Positions 11,410-23,659 of a stretch of DNA of 64,000 nucleotides are shown here, piece by piece (the first letter of the stretch is position 1; each line of letters begins with the position of its first letter). Below the pieces are notes generated by a model. The model worked only from the letters and a program-made list of their open reading frames with translations, did no database searches and was not told where the DNA came from. Source of the DNA: Sarcophilus harrisii (Eukaryota > Chordata > Mammalia > Dasyuromorphia > Dasyuridae); the NCBI RefSeq assembly GCF_902635505.1, contig NC_045426.1, positions 328,962,374-329,026,373 of the forward strand, in the 5' to 3' direction. The translations under genes were made by a program, and so were the position numbers.

Positions 11410-11560
11410 ACTGGGGCAGCTAGGTGGCGCAGTTGATAGAGTACCAGCCCTAAAGTCAGGAGGAGCTGAGTTCAAATCTGTTCTCAGACATTTAATACTT
11501 CCTAGCTGTGTGACCCTGGGCAAGTCACTTAACTCCAGCTGCCTCAGGGGGGAAAAAAAA
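11410..11560 (+). mobile_element. WSINE1-type SINE, well preserved
   Basis: Starts 'ggggcagctaggtggcgcag', has box-B-like 'gagttcaaatctg', the core 'agctgtgtgaccctgggcaa', the end 'ccagctgcctcaggggg' and an A tail. The 12-bp target duplication aagattgtcaag is seen at 11398-11409 and 11561-11572. The element lacks the longer tail I associate with the opossum relative. WSINE1 is known as a SINE of Australian marsupials, so this is the best lineage marker in the window. Confidence 0.93.
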
Positions 11561-11572
11561 AAGATTGTCAAG

Positions 11573-12285
11573 GTTGACTTCACATAATTTTTAGGCATGG
11601 AAAAAAGGCTTTGCCCAAAATAAGATTTCATAAAACTTTACATAGAAAGGTAGCAGGAAAATTATGAGTAATATTGATGTAAAAAACATTGAAAAGTGGA
11701 TAAAAGGTAGCTTATTGAGAGTTGCAATTGAGAAAAACAATCTCAAGAATATTTAAGGATGAAATGGAAAGGCAACAAATATAAAAAAATCAAAAATATT
11801 TCCAAAGGTTTTTATAAAGATTATTTTCCCATCAAGAATAATGGAGCTAACATAAATATTCTCTAGTACTACAATCCTGAATATTTTGCCAGAACAGGTA
11901 GAAATTTCATGGAAGAAGAATAAAAATGGAAAATTGAACAAACTTAACAAGTATATGCAAAGAATTCTATGATAGAAGTAACCTGATCTTTAAGATACTA
12001 AGGATCAATTGTCAATGTATTTTAAATAAGAGGATAAATAGTTGAGGCACAGGAAAAGAAAGAATTTATTTATAAGAAAGCATAGTCAACTAAGAAAGTA
12101 ATAGTGATTACTCCTTCCATTTTCATACATTTTTGAAGACATTAGGATAGAATAGACAGGCTTTCACAAGTGACATTTCACATAGACAACATCTTTTTTA
12201 TAAGACTAATAGATGCAGAGAATACAAGATGCAAGTGTGCTTATTATTTGTTGATTATAAAAATGACATTTGACTTTCTAGAGCA
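11573..12285. other. No recognisable gene or repeat
   Basis: A-rich sequence with small open frames only (up to 65 codons). Nothing recognised. Confidence 0.5.
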
Positions 12286-12289
12286 AAAC

Positions 12290-12870
12290 ACCACTCTAAA
12301 GATTCTCCCCCATGCCTCAGTTGAGGAATGGCCAATAAGTTATGGGATATGAATGTAATAAAATATTATTGTTCTATAAAAAATGATGAGCAAGCTGATT
12401 TCAGAAAAACCTGGAAAGACAAATGAACTGATGGTAAGTGAAGTAAGCAGAACCAAAAGAACATTATACATAGCAAAAAGATTGTATGATGATCAACTGT
12501 GATAGACTTGGCTCTTTTCAACAATGAGGTAGATTCAAGGTAATTTCAATAGACATGTGATAGAAAGTGCCATTCACATCCAGAGAGAAAAAATTACAGA
12601 GACTGGATGTAGATCAAAGTATAGTATTTTTGGTGGTGGTTTGTTCCATGTTTTTCCCCCTTTTAATCTGATTTTCTGTGTGTATCATGACAAATATGGA
12701 AATAAGTTTAGAAGAATTACACATACTTAACATATATCATAGCTTGTTGTCTTGTGGTGGGGAGAGGAAGAAGAGGGAGAAAAATTTGAAACACAAAGTT
12801 TTGTAAAGGTGAATGTTAAAAACTATCTTTGCATGTATTTTTAAAAATAAAATACTATTTAAATTTTAAA
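12290..12870 (+). mobile_element. Older-family L1 3' end
   Basis: Begins in the ORF2 C-terminus ('cctcagttgaggaatggcc', then a decayed LWYMNVIKYYCSIKNDEQADF-like reading), then the 3' UTR with 'gatgatcaactgtgatagac' and a pyrimidine/G-rich block. It ends 'ttgcatgtatttttaaaaat' and 'aaaatactattt'. The 3' UTR differs from the young L1 copies. Several indels. Confidence 0.8.
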
Positions 12871-13054
12871 AATTCTCTCCCAAAAGATGTCTCCTACACA
12901 CATTTCAATAATACAAAAAATTCTTTAGAAGATATAAAACCAATGAAAACTCTGTAATTTATTAATATCAAATGTGATGTAAACCAGAAAAAGATATGCT
13001 TAATAGAAGTTACTTTGTAAGTATAAAGGCAGATATAAAGTGCTGGAATATCAA

Positions 13055-14340
13055 TACAAACAAACAAAACAGCCTCTACTTTCAAGAAGCTTGTGTTCTA
13101 ACAGAAGAAGATAATAAATAAAGGGTAGTTGGATAGTTGGGAGATAGAGTACTAAAGAGTGGGGAAAGTGGCCAATGAGGAGTTGGTAAGAACTCAGGAT
13201 ACAGAGTCAAGCCAATAATGAAGTTGTACAATTGGGAATCATGATTGTATAGCTGTATAATTTAGAGGACCCAACGAATAGAAATTTAATATCACATAAA
13301 CTGTATTGGGTAGGCATAGAACTTGAATAAGTCTTAACATAATATTGAGAGAACATCAAGCATGAAAAGAGAGACAGAAACAGAGAGAGATAAAGAGGAG
13401 GGGGAGGAGAAGGGAGACAGAGGCAGAGAGAGATAGAGAGACAGAGACAGAAAATGAAACAGAGGAAGAGGAAAGAATGGAAGAAAAGATAAATACAGAT
13501 TATAAGGGAAAGAGGTGAGAAGAAAAGGTATTCTAGGTATAGGCAAGAGTCTATGAAAAAGCAAGCAAGTAGATGGAGGAATAGCAAAGAAGGAGTTTTG
13601 CCTGGAGCAGAAAGTTTGTAAATGAAAGTAATGTCAAATCAATTTGTAAAGATGAATTGGAGTCAGATTTTAAAGAGCTTTAAATGACAAACAGAAGAAC
13701 CTCTATTCTGTCTTAGAGGCCATGGGGAGTCATTGAAGTCATTCCTAAACAGGGGATTGATATGGTCAGATCTATGATTAAAATTAGTTTAGCACCTGTA
13801 TAGAAGATGAATTGGAGAAGAGAGAATTAAGGAAATAAGGAGATTAAACAGGAGTACATTAAAAGCATTATGAGGCTCTGAAGTAGAAGGTGGCTTTATT
13901 AATGGACAGAAAGGGAAAGATGTGAGGAATGTTTTGGAGTTGGAATTGACATGTGATAATGATTGGATATGTAGGGTGAAAGAGAATAAAAAGTTGAGAA
14001 TGATTTTGATGATTTAAATCTAGGTAACTGGAAAGTTGGTGAAATCATTGATAGAAATGTAGATGTTAGAAAAAGGCATAGGTCTGAGGGGAAAGAAAAA
14101 AGAGTTCTATTTTGGACAATATGACTTTGATATGCCTTTGGGACATGTAGGTGGAGCTATCAAAAAGGTGCTATCAGTGTTGGAGGTCAGAGAACATATA
14201 GGTTGGATATGAAAATCTATGAGTTATTTGCTTAAATATGTCAGTTGAACCCATGGTAAATGATAAGATCCCTGAGTCAGAGAATGCATGAAGTGAAACA
14301 AAGAGGATTTAGGACAGAACCTTGGTTTACACCCCATAAA
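13055..14340 (-). mobile_element. Long antisense LINE-2/CR1-type element
   Basis: The longest LINE-2 copy in the window. Plus-strand landmarks in order are 'cctctactttcaagaagctt' (3' UTR), 'tattctaggtataggcaaga', 'ggccatggggagtcattgaa', 'gggattgatatggtcagatc', 'gagttctattttggacaata', and 'ggacagaaccttggtttaca'. The last two correspond on the minus strand to the SKTEL block and the QGSVLGP-like start of the RT palm. A GA tract splits it. Frames are fully decayed. Confidence 0.8.
13360..13482. repeat. GA-rich microsatellite inside LINE-2
   Basis: GAGA/CAGA/GGAGGAG units at a point where the antisense LINE-2 sequence is naturally GA-rich. LINE-2 resumes to the right with 'tattctaggtataggcaaga'. 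Two long Ser/Leu-rich minus-strand frames are repeat artefacts. Confidence 0.85.
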
Positions 14341-14689
14341 ACATCATGACTTTCCTCAAATCAACCTTGTAAATTATAATGTGAAAGCAGTACAAACAGC
14401 AGTTAAAACAAATCCAGTCAAGTGGGACATAGATGTTGCTTATGGAGTGAGAATGAAATAAATTGGAGGCAAGAGGGAAGAGGAGAGAGGTCAGAGAATA
14501 CAACTGCCTCTCAAGCTCCTTGTATCTTTATCATCCTCTCACATGAAGGGATCTGTTCTGCTAGTCAGAATTAGATCCCCAGCAGCCACTAGCAGGTGGT
14601 TCTAATAACATTTTCTGATTCCCATATTTTCTATATATGACACTTATGTCAACCAAAGCATTTATTAAAATGCTGAACAAAAGTGTCAA

Positions 14690-14875
14690 GAACAGGAAAG
14701 AATATTGAATTTGGAGTTAAAACACCCGGAGTTAAAATTCTACTTCTGTTATTTAATATGTGACCTTGGGTAAATCACTTGATGTCTCCATGTTTGTTTG
14801 TTTTCATCATTAAAACATGACAAGGGATATAAATAAATCATGTTTAAAGTCTTTTTCAGTCCTAAGTTCAGATAG
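14690..14875 (+). mobile_element. CORE-SINE (MIR type)
   Basis: 'tgaatttggagttaaaacac' head, 'atatgtgaccttgggtaaat' core, then a 'catcattaaaacatga' 3' segment. Diverged. Confidence 0.8.
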
Positions 14876-15169
14876 ATCTGGGAGAGCTCCTTCTTAAACA
14901 ACTATCAGTATGGAGAGACTTACCATTTCTCAAAGAAGCCCATTTCACTTTTGGAAAATGCATCTCCAATATAGTAATATAGAAATGTTAATTAGGCAGC
15001 TACAAGTCAGTTGTTATCCTACTATTCTGAGTAGGACTGAGTAGGATTATGACAAAACATTAACTTGACTAAGTATATATTTGGGATGTTCAGCCTTGTA
15101 TTTTTCTATCCCCCTCCATCCCTTTTATAATTTCTTGTATCCTATTTCCCCCAAAACTTCAGGTTTATA

Positions 15170-15385
15170 TTAACCTGAGGAAAGTGGCACAGTGAGTATG
15201 TATAGAGAGTGCTAGAAGACTTGAACTGAAATCCTGCCTCAAACACTTATTAGCACTATAAGCATGGGCAAGTCATTTATATTCTCTGATTCCAATTTCT
15301 TCATGGGTTTTATGAAAATTAAAGGAAATAATAAATATAAAATATTTTATAATTCTTAAGTCATAATATAAACATAAGCTACTAT
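15170..15385 (+). mobile_element. CORE-SINE (MIR type)
   Basis: Head 'gaaagtggcacagtgagtat', 'gaaatcctgcctcaaacact', core 'agcatgggcaagtcattta', and 3' end 'ataatataaacataagctac'. Most of the element is present though diverged. Confidence 0.8.
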
Positions 15386-15399
15386 TCTTCTCAAAACCC

Positions 15400-16220
15400 A
15401 CTCCTAGGAAAAAATTTGATATCTAATATTTACCATTTTACACTATAGTATGAATTTAAGTATAGCCTCTACCAGGCATAGCCTTTTTTTTTTTTCAAAT
15501 TGTGTAATTAAAACCTCTGTCTATCCTTAAAATTTTAAACACCAGTAGATGTCTAAGATATCTGGTAGAAAGACAAAATAGTTAATGCCACAACTACCAA
15601 AATCACATCTTCCTTGCTTCTAAGTCTATTTACATAATTAATTTTTCATCAAATTGTCTCACTACCTTATAGCTACATGTTAGGGGGATTTTTTTCTTTT
15701 AACACCATAGAATGTCCTTTGTGCCCAAACTCATTTCCAAAATAGATCAAATATAAAAGTGAGATTGAAATTATATCTAATATATCTGAACTTTGTAAGA
15801 TCCAAATAAATTTTTCAAACTCATTGCCATGGGAGTAGTACTACCATTCCATTGAAGAAAAATAAAATGACAAACTCATCTCCTCTTTTTCCTCACAGAG
15901 AAACCAGAGCCTAGGAGTGTTGACAGTTAAAATTCTTTTTCTAATCCCAACTATTTATTTCATTATTGGTCCACTCAATGCCAAACAGCAAGGAGATACT
16001 TCCTGGGAAAACATCATCTGCATAGTCATGATTCCAGAGTTAGATGTTCTGAGAAGAATGCTAGGTCACATCAGAAGCTTCCCTTTTTTTCTTCTTCTGT
16101 TCTCTTTTTTCCCCTTTTCCTTTCTTTTTTATTTTTTTTAAATAAGCAATATATCTCCCTAGAATTATCTCACTAGAGAGAATTGCTTTAATCTTTTCAT
16201 TTAAAAATATTTCTTTCAGT
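15400..16220. other. No recognisable gene; T-rich tract near 16080-16140
   Basis: AT-rich sequence with a pyrimidine run. A 74-codon frame at 15917-16141 ends in the run and has no recognisable features. Confidence 0.5.
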
Positions 16221-16227
16221 TTCCTAA

Positions 16228-16335
16228 GAGCAAAGTGGATGACTATCAATTGGAGAATGGCTGGGGAAAAAAACCCACTATGATTTATCAATGGAATGCA
16301 GTTTTATTGTGTAGTAAGAAATGATATATATAAGC
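16228..16335 (+). mobile_element. Short L1 ORF2 C-terminal fragment
   Basis: 'gactatcaattggagaatgg' followed by a degraded 'atggaatgcagttttattgt' and 'gtaagaaatgat' matches the GEWLNKLWY...MEYYC..RND stretch seen in the other L1 copies. Confidence 0.65.
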
Positions 16336-16344
16336 ACATCACTA

Positions 16345-16490
16345 TTTGTTCTTCATTTTCAAAGACCAATGATATTATAGGGTGATGTCTTGATTCCAGT
16401 GAGAATTAGATTTATGTAAGGTAGACTTACACAATTGTTAGTCCTCACAATAGAGATACAAACTCTCCTAGAATACCCTACACATTTCAT
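16345..16490 (-). mobile_element. Unnamed marsupial SINE-like repeat (AAC-tailed family), antisense
   Basis: 'gttcttcattttcaaagacc', 'aatgatattatagggtgatg' and the following 'cttgattccagtgagaatta' form the reverse complement of a repeat that ends '...aacgaaggacaaacaacaac' in the sense direction. I recognise it as recurrent in marsupials but cannot name it. A sense copy is at 53286. Confidence 0.6.
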
Positions 16491-16659
16491 GAGGATGCAG
16501 AGCAAAATAATCAGAAACAGGAAAACTATACAATAATTACAACAATCTAAATTTAATAGATTACTAAGAGAAAACTGACCTCTGAATAACTGAAAAAACA
16601 ATAGTGATTCCACAAAAGGGCTAAAAATGGAGGTCCCTGAATAAAGAATAAGGATCTTT

Positions 16660-17215
16660 GAAGTAAAAATTAAAAAGTAATTGGAAACTAAATAATATAT
16701 TTTGAAATAACTGGTAGGTTAAAGAGCAAATTAGGATGATAATAAAAATTTCATCAGAGAAAAGAACAGTAATGAAACAACAAATTAAAACTTATAAGGT
16801 GTTCCGAGCAGCAATTCTTGGGGGAAGTTTTGTAACTCTAAATGATTTCATCAATAAATGAGAAAAAGAACAATTGAATTGGATATGCAATTAAAATTCA
16901 AACAAAAATATAATTTAAACTCCCCAAATAATCAACAAAGTAGAAATTTTGAAAATTAAAGAGAAAAATATAATTAAAACCCAAATAAAATTGAACTGAT
17001 AAATCCAAGAGTTTATAAAAAAACTAAGAAAATTGATGAGATTATATGATTTTTTTTTAAAGAGAGGGAAAAATTAAATAGATGGTATAGAAAATGAAAA
17101 AAAGAGAGAATTCACAATAATGAGAAGAAAATAAAGGAAATCATCAGAAACTATTTTGCCCAAATATATTTCAGCAAAATTGATAATTTAGAGAAAGTAG
17201 ATAGTTACACAAATG
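16660..17215 (+). mobile_element. Old L1 ORF2 fragment (left part)
   Basis: Decayed ORF2 reading with blocks like 'gaactgataaatccaagagt' (IDKxRAL..) and 'tttcagcaaaattgataatt' plus 'gagaaagtagatagttacac', which match the YISKIDNLEKMDxYTN region between EN and RT. It stops where the PITPNB pseudogene begins. Confidence 0.65.
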
Positions 17216-17224
17216 TAAAAGAGG

Positions 17225-18100
17225 CAAGCTCTGGAGGTGGCAATAGCCACAGTGAAGGAACAATGGTGCTGATTAAGAATTCCATGTAGTTTTTATCATG
17301 TTCAGATCAAGAATATCAGGTTGGATAACTTTATTCTATGACAGATGCCAGTAAAAATGAAACAGGAGGTTGAGAAGGTATTGAAGTCTTAACAAATGAA
17401 CCTTATGGGAAGGATGGAGAGAAGGAATAGTATACACACAAAATTTATCACTTAAAGAATACAGTTCCTGGCTCTATAAGGATGTAGGCTCTTTAGTATT
17501 TCACGAGTCTAGAATACGTATTCCTACTACAGAATAATTGTGGTGGAAGAATATATGAAAGACAACTTGATTAGGACTGAAATTTGGCACAAGCTAATGG
17601 TGGGAACAGTGAAAAATGTCTATAATTTAGGTCCTATCACTTGGAAGATGGTTAGCATTGTCCATATCAATATTGCAGACTAAAGTCAAATAGAATTTGT
17701 AGATTATAAACCAGATGAAGACCCAGCATCATCACAATTAATCAAGACCAAAGAAGAACTTTTGAACTCAATTGCAAAAAAGAGGTGGCAAATAATCAAA
17801 ACTGTCCTCAACTGTATGCCCACAACGTGGTAACAACTGTTACCACAACCCCATCAATTGATGGGGTCTACAGAGTAAAACAGAAAAAAAAATTTTAAAG
17901 AAAAAGATAAAATGTCCACTGCCAGATCTTTTTCTGTATTAACCTGGGGAAAACATTGGAAGAATGGAAGATAATTCTCAGAGTCAGAAGCAATGTATAA
18001 GAAGGGCACATCAGCTACTGAAGTCCAGATGAATCTTCTGTTGGATTAAGCAAGGTCAAGGGAGAGGAACCAGTGCTGCACATGACAAATGAGGAGGGAT
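17225..18100 (+). pseudogene. PITPNB: Processed pseudogene of phosphatidylinositol transfer protein beta
   Basis: An intronless, decayed copy of a PITPNB-like mRNA. The start codon is at 17263 (MVLIK), preceded by a short GC-richer leader. Readable blocks in order are EYQVG (near 17312), ASKNETGG*EGIEVLTNEPY, KDGEKE*YTHKIYHLK, the ATT-GTC-CAT-ATC block (IVHI.IAD), KPDEDPA, VANNQNCPQLYAHNVVT, ENIGRMED.SQ and RGTSAAH near the end. GIEVL, the single D in KDGEK and RGTSAA fit PITPNB rather than PITPNA. The parent encodes a soluble lipid carrier of about 271 residues; here it is broken by many stops, several frameshifts (one G lost within the fifth to seventh codons) and a loss of the WWGLQ region. 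It has no exon boundaries and lies inside an old L1, as expected for L1-driven retroposition. The 3' limit and A tail are not clear. Confidence 0.92.
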
Positions 18101-18359
18101 CTGATCAGTAAATTGCATTGTTAATATTTTACAGACATGTGCATATGGTGATATCTAAACATGTCTACATATATGTGTGTATATCTGTAGCTATATTTAA
18201 AACACATATAGAACTATAGATACTGATGCATCTACTTTTGCATACATGTACATATATACCAGCCTCTACTTAGGGGATTAGTATTCTCCAGAATACTGTA
18301 CTTAGAGTAAAAATACAAGGAAAATATTTTTCATCATATATACCCGAAGCAGATTTTAA

Positions 18360-20175
18360 TAATTATCAGAGCCAATATCATTAATGGATGAATTAACTAG
18401 GTGTTTGTCATTGATATTAAGTAGGGAAATTATATATATTCTCTTAATGTATTTTTAAAATCTAGATAAAAGCACTGGATAAATTTATATGAGAATTATA
18501 TAAAATGTTCAAAAAACAATTCTAATATGACACAAACTGTTTTCAATAACAGGAAAAGAAAATTAAAACCTTTCCAGTTCCCTTCTAAAATTCAAGCATG
18601 GTCATGATATCAGGAAAAGACAAAGCAGAGAATGAAAATTATAGACTTAATAACCCTAATGAAAACTGACAAAAAATTTTTTTAAACAAACAGGCAACAT
18701 GAGAGAAAGGCTATACACTATGACCAGATTGATTTATGTTAGGATTATAGGGTTGATTTAACATAAGGAATACTATAAATATAAGAAATCATGGTGAAAT
18801 AAGTAATAAAGACACATAATTATGTCAATAGATTTTAATTTTTTGACAAAATTCACCATCCAAGGGTAGGACTAATTCATATAACATCTTTCTCACATTC
18901 AGAACCAACTTTCATATGGATTGGGAGAAAATTTAGAGGCTCCCCCCCCAAAAAAAAAAAAGATAAAGAAGGATGACTATTTTTAGCACTACTATTGAAC
19001 TTGAACATAGCTCCAGAAATACAATCTATAACAATAAGATAAGAAATGAGAGAGAATAAGCGCAGCAAAGAGGAAACAAAATTATTACTTTTTATAGAAG
19101 ATATGATTTGCTCAAAAAACCTAGAGAGTCAACCAGAAAATCAGTTCAAACAACAAATTCTATATGTCTTCAAGGTATGAAATATCTTTTAAAAATCATC
19201 GGTATTTTTGTATATTATGAACATAAATTCATAAGAAAAAGTACATTCAAAATATCTACAAAATGCATAAATTATTTAAGAATATTTCTGCCAAGACATA
19301 CCTAGTTACTATATAAATCTGATATACATATTTTTTTTTATAAAAATAAAGATTAACCTAAGTAATTTCAGAAATATTGCTTTGGGATATGTCAAACAAA
19401 TAAAATAAATATGACAATAGTACAACTAATTTACTTATTTAATACTTTAACAATGAAGCTATCAAAGGATTATTTCATAGTACTAGAAAAAATTCTAATA
19501 AAATTCATATGGAAGAACGAATGGTCAAGAAAATCAATGGGAGGGGGAAGAAAGTGGCAAGGAAAGGTGTATGCGTTATAGATCTCAATAATTTCAAGCA
19601 CTAATTATTAATATAATTTTATACTGGTTAAAAATAGAGAAATAGATCAGATTTTCTATGAAAAACCTGATGAGGACCTACAAATGAAAGTGATATAAAC
19701 AGTGACTTCAAAGCAAAGATAGTCCCAGGGAAGAACTATGAAAAATATACTGAGAAATATTACTCAGAGTCAAAAATAAAAGACACCAAATGTTTGTTGT
19801 TTGTGCAGAAGATTTACACCTATATAAAATTAATGCTTTCTTGAAGAGATATAGCAAGCATGACATACCATTAAAGAAAATGACAATGATTTTGACAAGA
19901 AATGAAAGTTAAGTGATGCAAGTCATTTCTCAGTCAGCTATGAGACCTTTATATATTGGAACAAAGATCAAAATAAATCAGAGAAAAAAAGAATTAAATT
20001 GAGAATTTATGGCATGCAATTAAAATGGTTCTAATTTGACCTATTTAAATAAGTTGCTGGAAATAGGAAATAGGTTCAAAGAATCAAAGAGTTTAAACTG
20101 TAAGAGACTTTATAAAGTGGCTTTCACCAAAGCTAATACAGTCTAAAGCTACAGTAACAAAAACAGTCTGGAATA
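18360..20175 (+). mobile_element. Old L1 ORF2 (RT and downstream), right part
   Basis: After the pseudogene the L1 resumes. 'tatgaccagattgatttatg' (HYDQID, the family's QxGF region), 'atgtcaatagattttaattt' and 'gacaaaattcaccatcc' (IDFDKIHHP) mark the RT. At 19108-19305 a frame reads KKPRESTRKSVQTTNS, the post-YADD segment. 'aaattcatatggaagaacga' (KFIWKNE) lies near 19500. Internal segments are lost and the frame is broken many times. Together with 16660-17215 it forms one interrupted plus-strand element. Confidence 0.7.
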
Positions 20176-20389
20176 AAATAATGGTATTCTTCCCTGACAA
20201 AATCACACCAGGAGTATGCTACCCAATTCTAAAGCCACTTTTTTTTTAATCTCACACATTGAACAGATAGCTGTAGATATTCAAAATGAAGTAGATAAAG
20301 TAGATATTCTAAATGACAAGCACAATGTTTGATGTCAGGTGGATTAGTTGGAGGAAGAAGAAATGTTTAGCCTAGAGACAAGAAATAAC

Positions 20390-20600
20390 CTATTGCATCC
20401 AATGGCATCCTTAATCCCAGTTTAAATACCACTTTCTCCAGGGAGCATTCCATGATCTGCCAGTCAGAAAATACCTTCCATACTTCTTCCATACCTCTTA
20501 TTTTATACTTTCTCATGCCACCTTGGATCATGTTATTGGGGCCCTTCTTTCAATGTATCATATTATGTTTATATCAAAACATGCTTAAAATTTTCCTCTT
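20390..20600 (+). mobile_element. LINE-2-type fragment
   Basis: 'taccactttctccagggagc' followed by 'attccatgatctgccagtc' resembles the LINE-2 ORF2 end (CHLLQEAFPDP) in the sense direction. Confidence 0.6.
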
Positions 20601-20901
20601 CCCTTTCTTTGATTCCCTTTCTCCCATTCTGTGACTCCTATAATCATCTTTTATTGTAGAAATAGTTCGAAAAATTTTAAACATCTTAACACTTACTTCC
20701 TTTAGGAAGTAGTTTAGTGAGAGTTCCACTATAATTAGAAATATAACTGATGAATGGTACAGTGATGGAAGGGTCTATCAAATTCCATTTTGTATTCACT
20801 ATAGCAACTATCACAAGATCATTACAAAGTAAGCTATCAATAAATGTGGGAGAAGTGAAGCAGGGAAGAATACAAGGAGAGAAGCAGGAAAGGAACATTC
20901 C

Positions 20902-20933
20902 ATAGATAATAGATAATAGATAATAGATGGAAT
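20902..20933. repeat. Short tandem repeat, 7-bp unit
   Basis: About four copies of a GATAATA-type unit. Confidence 0.8.
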
Positions 20934-20939
20934 GTCTTT

Positions 20940-21960
20940 CCTGGTCATAGTTCAATGGTGGCAGACACTTTGTTAGAGTGTCAAAGGAAAGCCTTCATTT
21001 CTGCATTCCATATTCCCAACCTCCTCCTTACCCTAGAAAAGTGAAAAAAGTGACAATCCACTAAGCAATTGCCCTTGTCATTCTACCTTCGAAGATAGAA
21101 ATTCTTAAGGCGGTAATATATAAGGAAAACAAAGGCTTTACCAAAAGGGTAACAGGAAATCTAGGATTGGAGGTGGGAGATATCTATCCAATTTCACAAT
21201 TTTTCATCTGATCAACCCTAAGAATGATCTAAAGGTTTAGTTTTAGGATATTTCTTTGGAATTAGAATTGCATTGTGGAAAATCTCACTCAACTCCAACT
21301 GCTGACTCATTCCTTGAGTAGTGTCCAGAAAATCGGTTTCCAAGATTGCACTAGCTCACATGCAGAAAAAAGCTATCAATATGTTCAAATTTTTATCCAT
21401 GTCAATCTTGTTTCCTTATTCCTTAGATAATGAGTTATCTAATTATGGTGGCATCTGTTGAGGAAGAATCCAGTTTTTCTCCCTCCACCAAGAACTATCA
21501 CAGAAAGCTTTATGTGGTTATCACAGAGTATGATTTATTAAGTAGAATGAGACTTTTAACAGGCACTAGTTATGGCTAGCACCTGACTTATGCTATGCTT
21601 TTATGGCCAAATAGCCAATGATAAATGGAGCTATAAGAAACATAAAAGCAATGAAATAGAATAGATTCTGAAAGATATTGAAAAGATATATTATGAATAG
21701 TAATAAATTTAGTTATCTCAGTTAATACCCTCCATCTCTACATTACCTGTATAATAATTATAATATGTATTAATTGATTTTCTACCATTAAAATTTGTCA
21801 TTAGGTATCTACCATATGACCTTTTTTGTTTTATTTTTTTTAACATTTTCTACTTCTTCCTATACTATGCCTCCTGCCTAATCTTCTTGTTAATTTTCAT
21901 TTAGTATCCTGCTTTTTCTATGGGAATTGATCAACTTCTATGACAGTTTCTATATACAAG
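20940..21960. other. No recognisable gene or repeat
   Basis: Mixed AT-rich sequence. I see no coding frame above chance and no confident repeat match. Confidence 0.45.
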
Positions 21961-21974
21961 ATGTCTTAGAATTT

Positions 21975-22720
21975 TAGAATTATTCAGTCCATTAAGACTT
22001 ACCAAGTGCCAGACATTGTGCTAAGGGAAGAGACAAAGAAAGGCAAAAGCACAGTCCCTGTCTTCAGGGAGTTCTCATTTTAATAAGGGAGATAACATGT
22101 AAATAACTGTACATAGAAAATATATACAGTATTAGTGGAAAATAATCTTAGAGAGAAAAGAATAACAGGTGGATTTCAGGTAAGTTGTAGGAAATCAGGG
22201 AAGCTAAGTAAGAGGTAAGTAGGGAGACACCAGTCATGAGAAATAGCCAATAAAAATGCACAGAATGAAGAAATGGATTGTTCTGTCTAAGGAACAGAAA
22301 GTAGGACAGTACAGTTAGATCACAATGTGTGTGGAGTGGAATAAAGTATAAGAAGATTGGAAAAGCAAGAAAGAGCCCCACAGTGAATAGCTTTAAATTA
22401 CATCGGATTTTATATCTGATGGTGGAGGTAATAGTAAGTCATTGGCATTTAAAAAGTAAGAGAATGACCTGTTTGGTCTATACTTTATGAAGATCACATT
22501 GGCATCTGAGTGAAAATGGATGAGAATAGGGAGGGATAGCCAGATAGACAAGTTAGAAAAGTTTTGCAGAACTCTAGGTGAGAGGAGATGGCCTGGATAA
22601 GAATGGTAATTGTGTGAGTAGAGAAAAGAGGATATTTAAAAATGATATGATAAAAGTTAAAATGGCAAGATTTGGAGGCAAAATGGATTTAGGAGTTTTT
22701 AAGTTTTAATGGGAGAAGAT
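21975..22720 (-). mobile_element. Antisense LINE-2-type element, 3' half
   Basis: Starts with the antisense 3' end ('ccaagtgccagacattgtgc', 'agacaaagaaaggcaaaagc', 'cctgtcttcagggagttctc'), then 'ggtaagtagggagacacc', 'gagaatgacctgtttggtct', 'gaagatcacattggcatctg' and 'ctaggtgagaggagatggcc'. These match, in order, the copies at 13.1 and 47.1 kb. Confidence 0.8.
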
Positions 22721-22724
22721 GAAA

Positions 22725-23445
22725 ACCAAAAGGAAGCTAAAAATGGGAGTAGGGTGGGGACAAAGCTGATGGGGGAGTATCGTGAAGAAGTCTGTCAGAG
22801 AAGTCCCAAGATAGCACAGATAGATTAGAAAATAGGGAATTTCTGAGCTATGTTCTCTCCTTAAGTGGAGATTTGGAATTCACAGGCTCACTTTCCAATC
22901 AGAGAGACAGAAGGTAGTAATGAGATGGGAATATCAAGGCTAAAAAGATCTTACAGGATTGATGAGTCTTTATCAATTGTGAACTTCTTGAGACATAGTG
23001 GAAAAATCCCAAGGTAGTGCAACCAGCTGATAAATGAAAAGGATATACAAGGACAACTTAATGGCAAATACATTATTTGAACAAATAAGGCTATCCTACT
23101 GTGTAATGAACAGTCTTTTTAGGAAGTACTGAATGAAGAAATTATTTCTTCAGCAATTGAATAATAACATTTTGTCATGTTGTACAAGAGATTTCATCTC
23201 AGTTATGACCTAAACTAGATGACCTTGTAGGTACCTCACAAATTTGAGATTCCACAATTCTATATTTGATAGATCATTTTTCCACATATAGGTTATATTA
23301 GGTATTAGTAAGTGGCATTTCAGAATATTTTCCAACTTGATTAAGTTTCCTTTAATCCCTTCCTAGTAATTTTCCCATTATCCCATTGAACAAAAATATA
23401 GATATAACATGATTCTTTACCACTAAGAATCAAAGACCTAAATTC
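22725..23445. other. No recognisable gene or repeat
   Basis: Nothing identified beyond possible decayed LINE-2 at its left edge. Confidence 0.45.
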
Positions 23446-23449
23446 AACC

Positions 23450-23490
23450 AAGAATTCAGTTTATTTTTTAAAAAAAGAATTCAGTTTATT
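23450..23490. repeat. 16-bp direct repeat around a 9-bp T/A spacer
   Basis: aagaattcagtttatt occurs exactly at 23450-23465 and 23475-23490, separated by tttttaaaa. It may be a tiny abortive insertion scar or a slippage duplication. Confidence 0.85.
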
Positions 23491-23659
23491 GTGCAATGAT
23501 CATTTGTTTTTTCACTTTAAATATTTTTCTTTTTCCCTTCTACTTCCCAAAGATATTTCTAACATTGAGACCCTTGCCTCCTATTTTCAGTGCTCATATT
23601 TAACCAATGATTTTGCACAGACTGCACACCATGTTTAGAAAACATTCCATCCTCATTTT

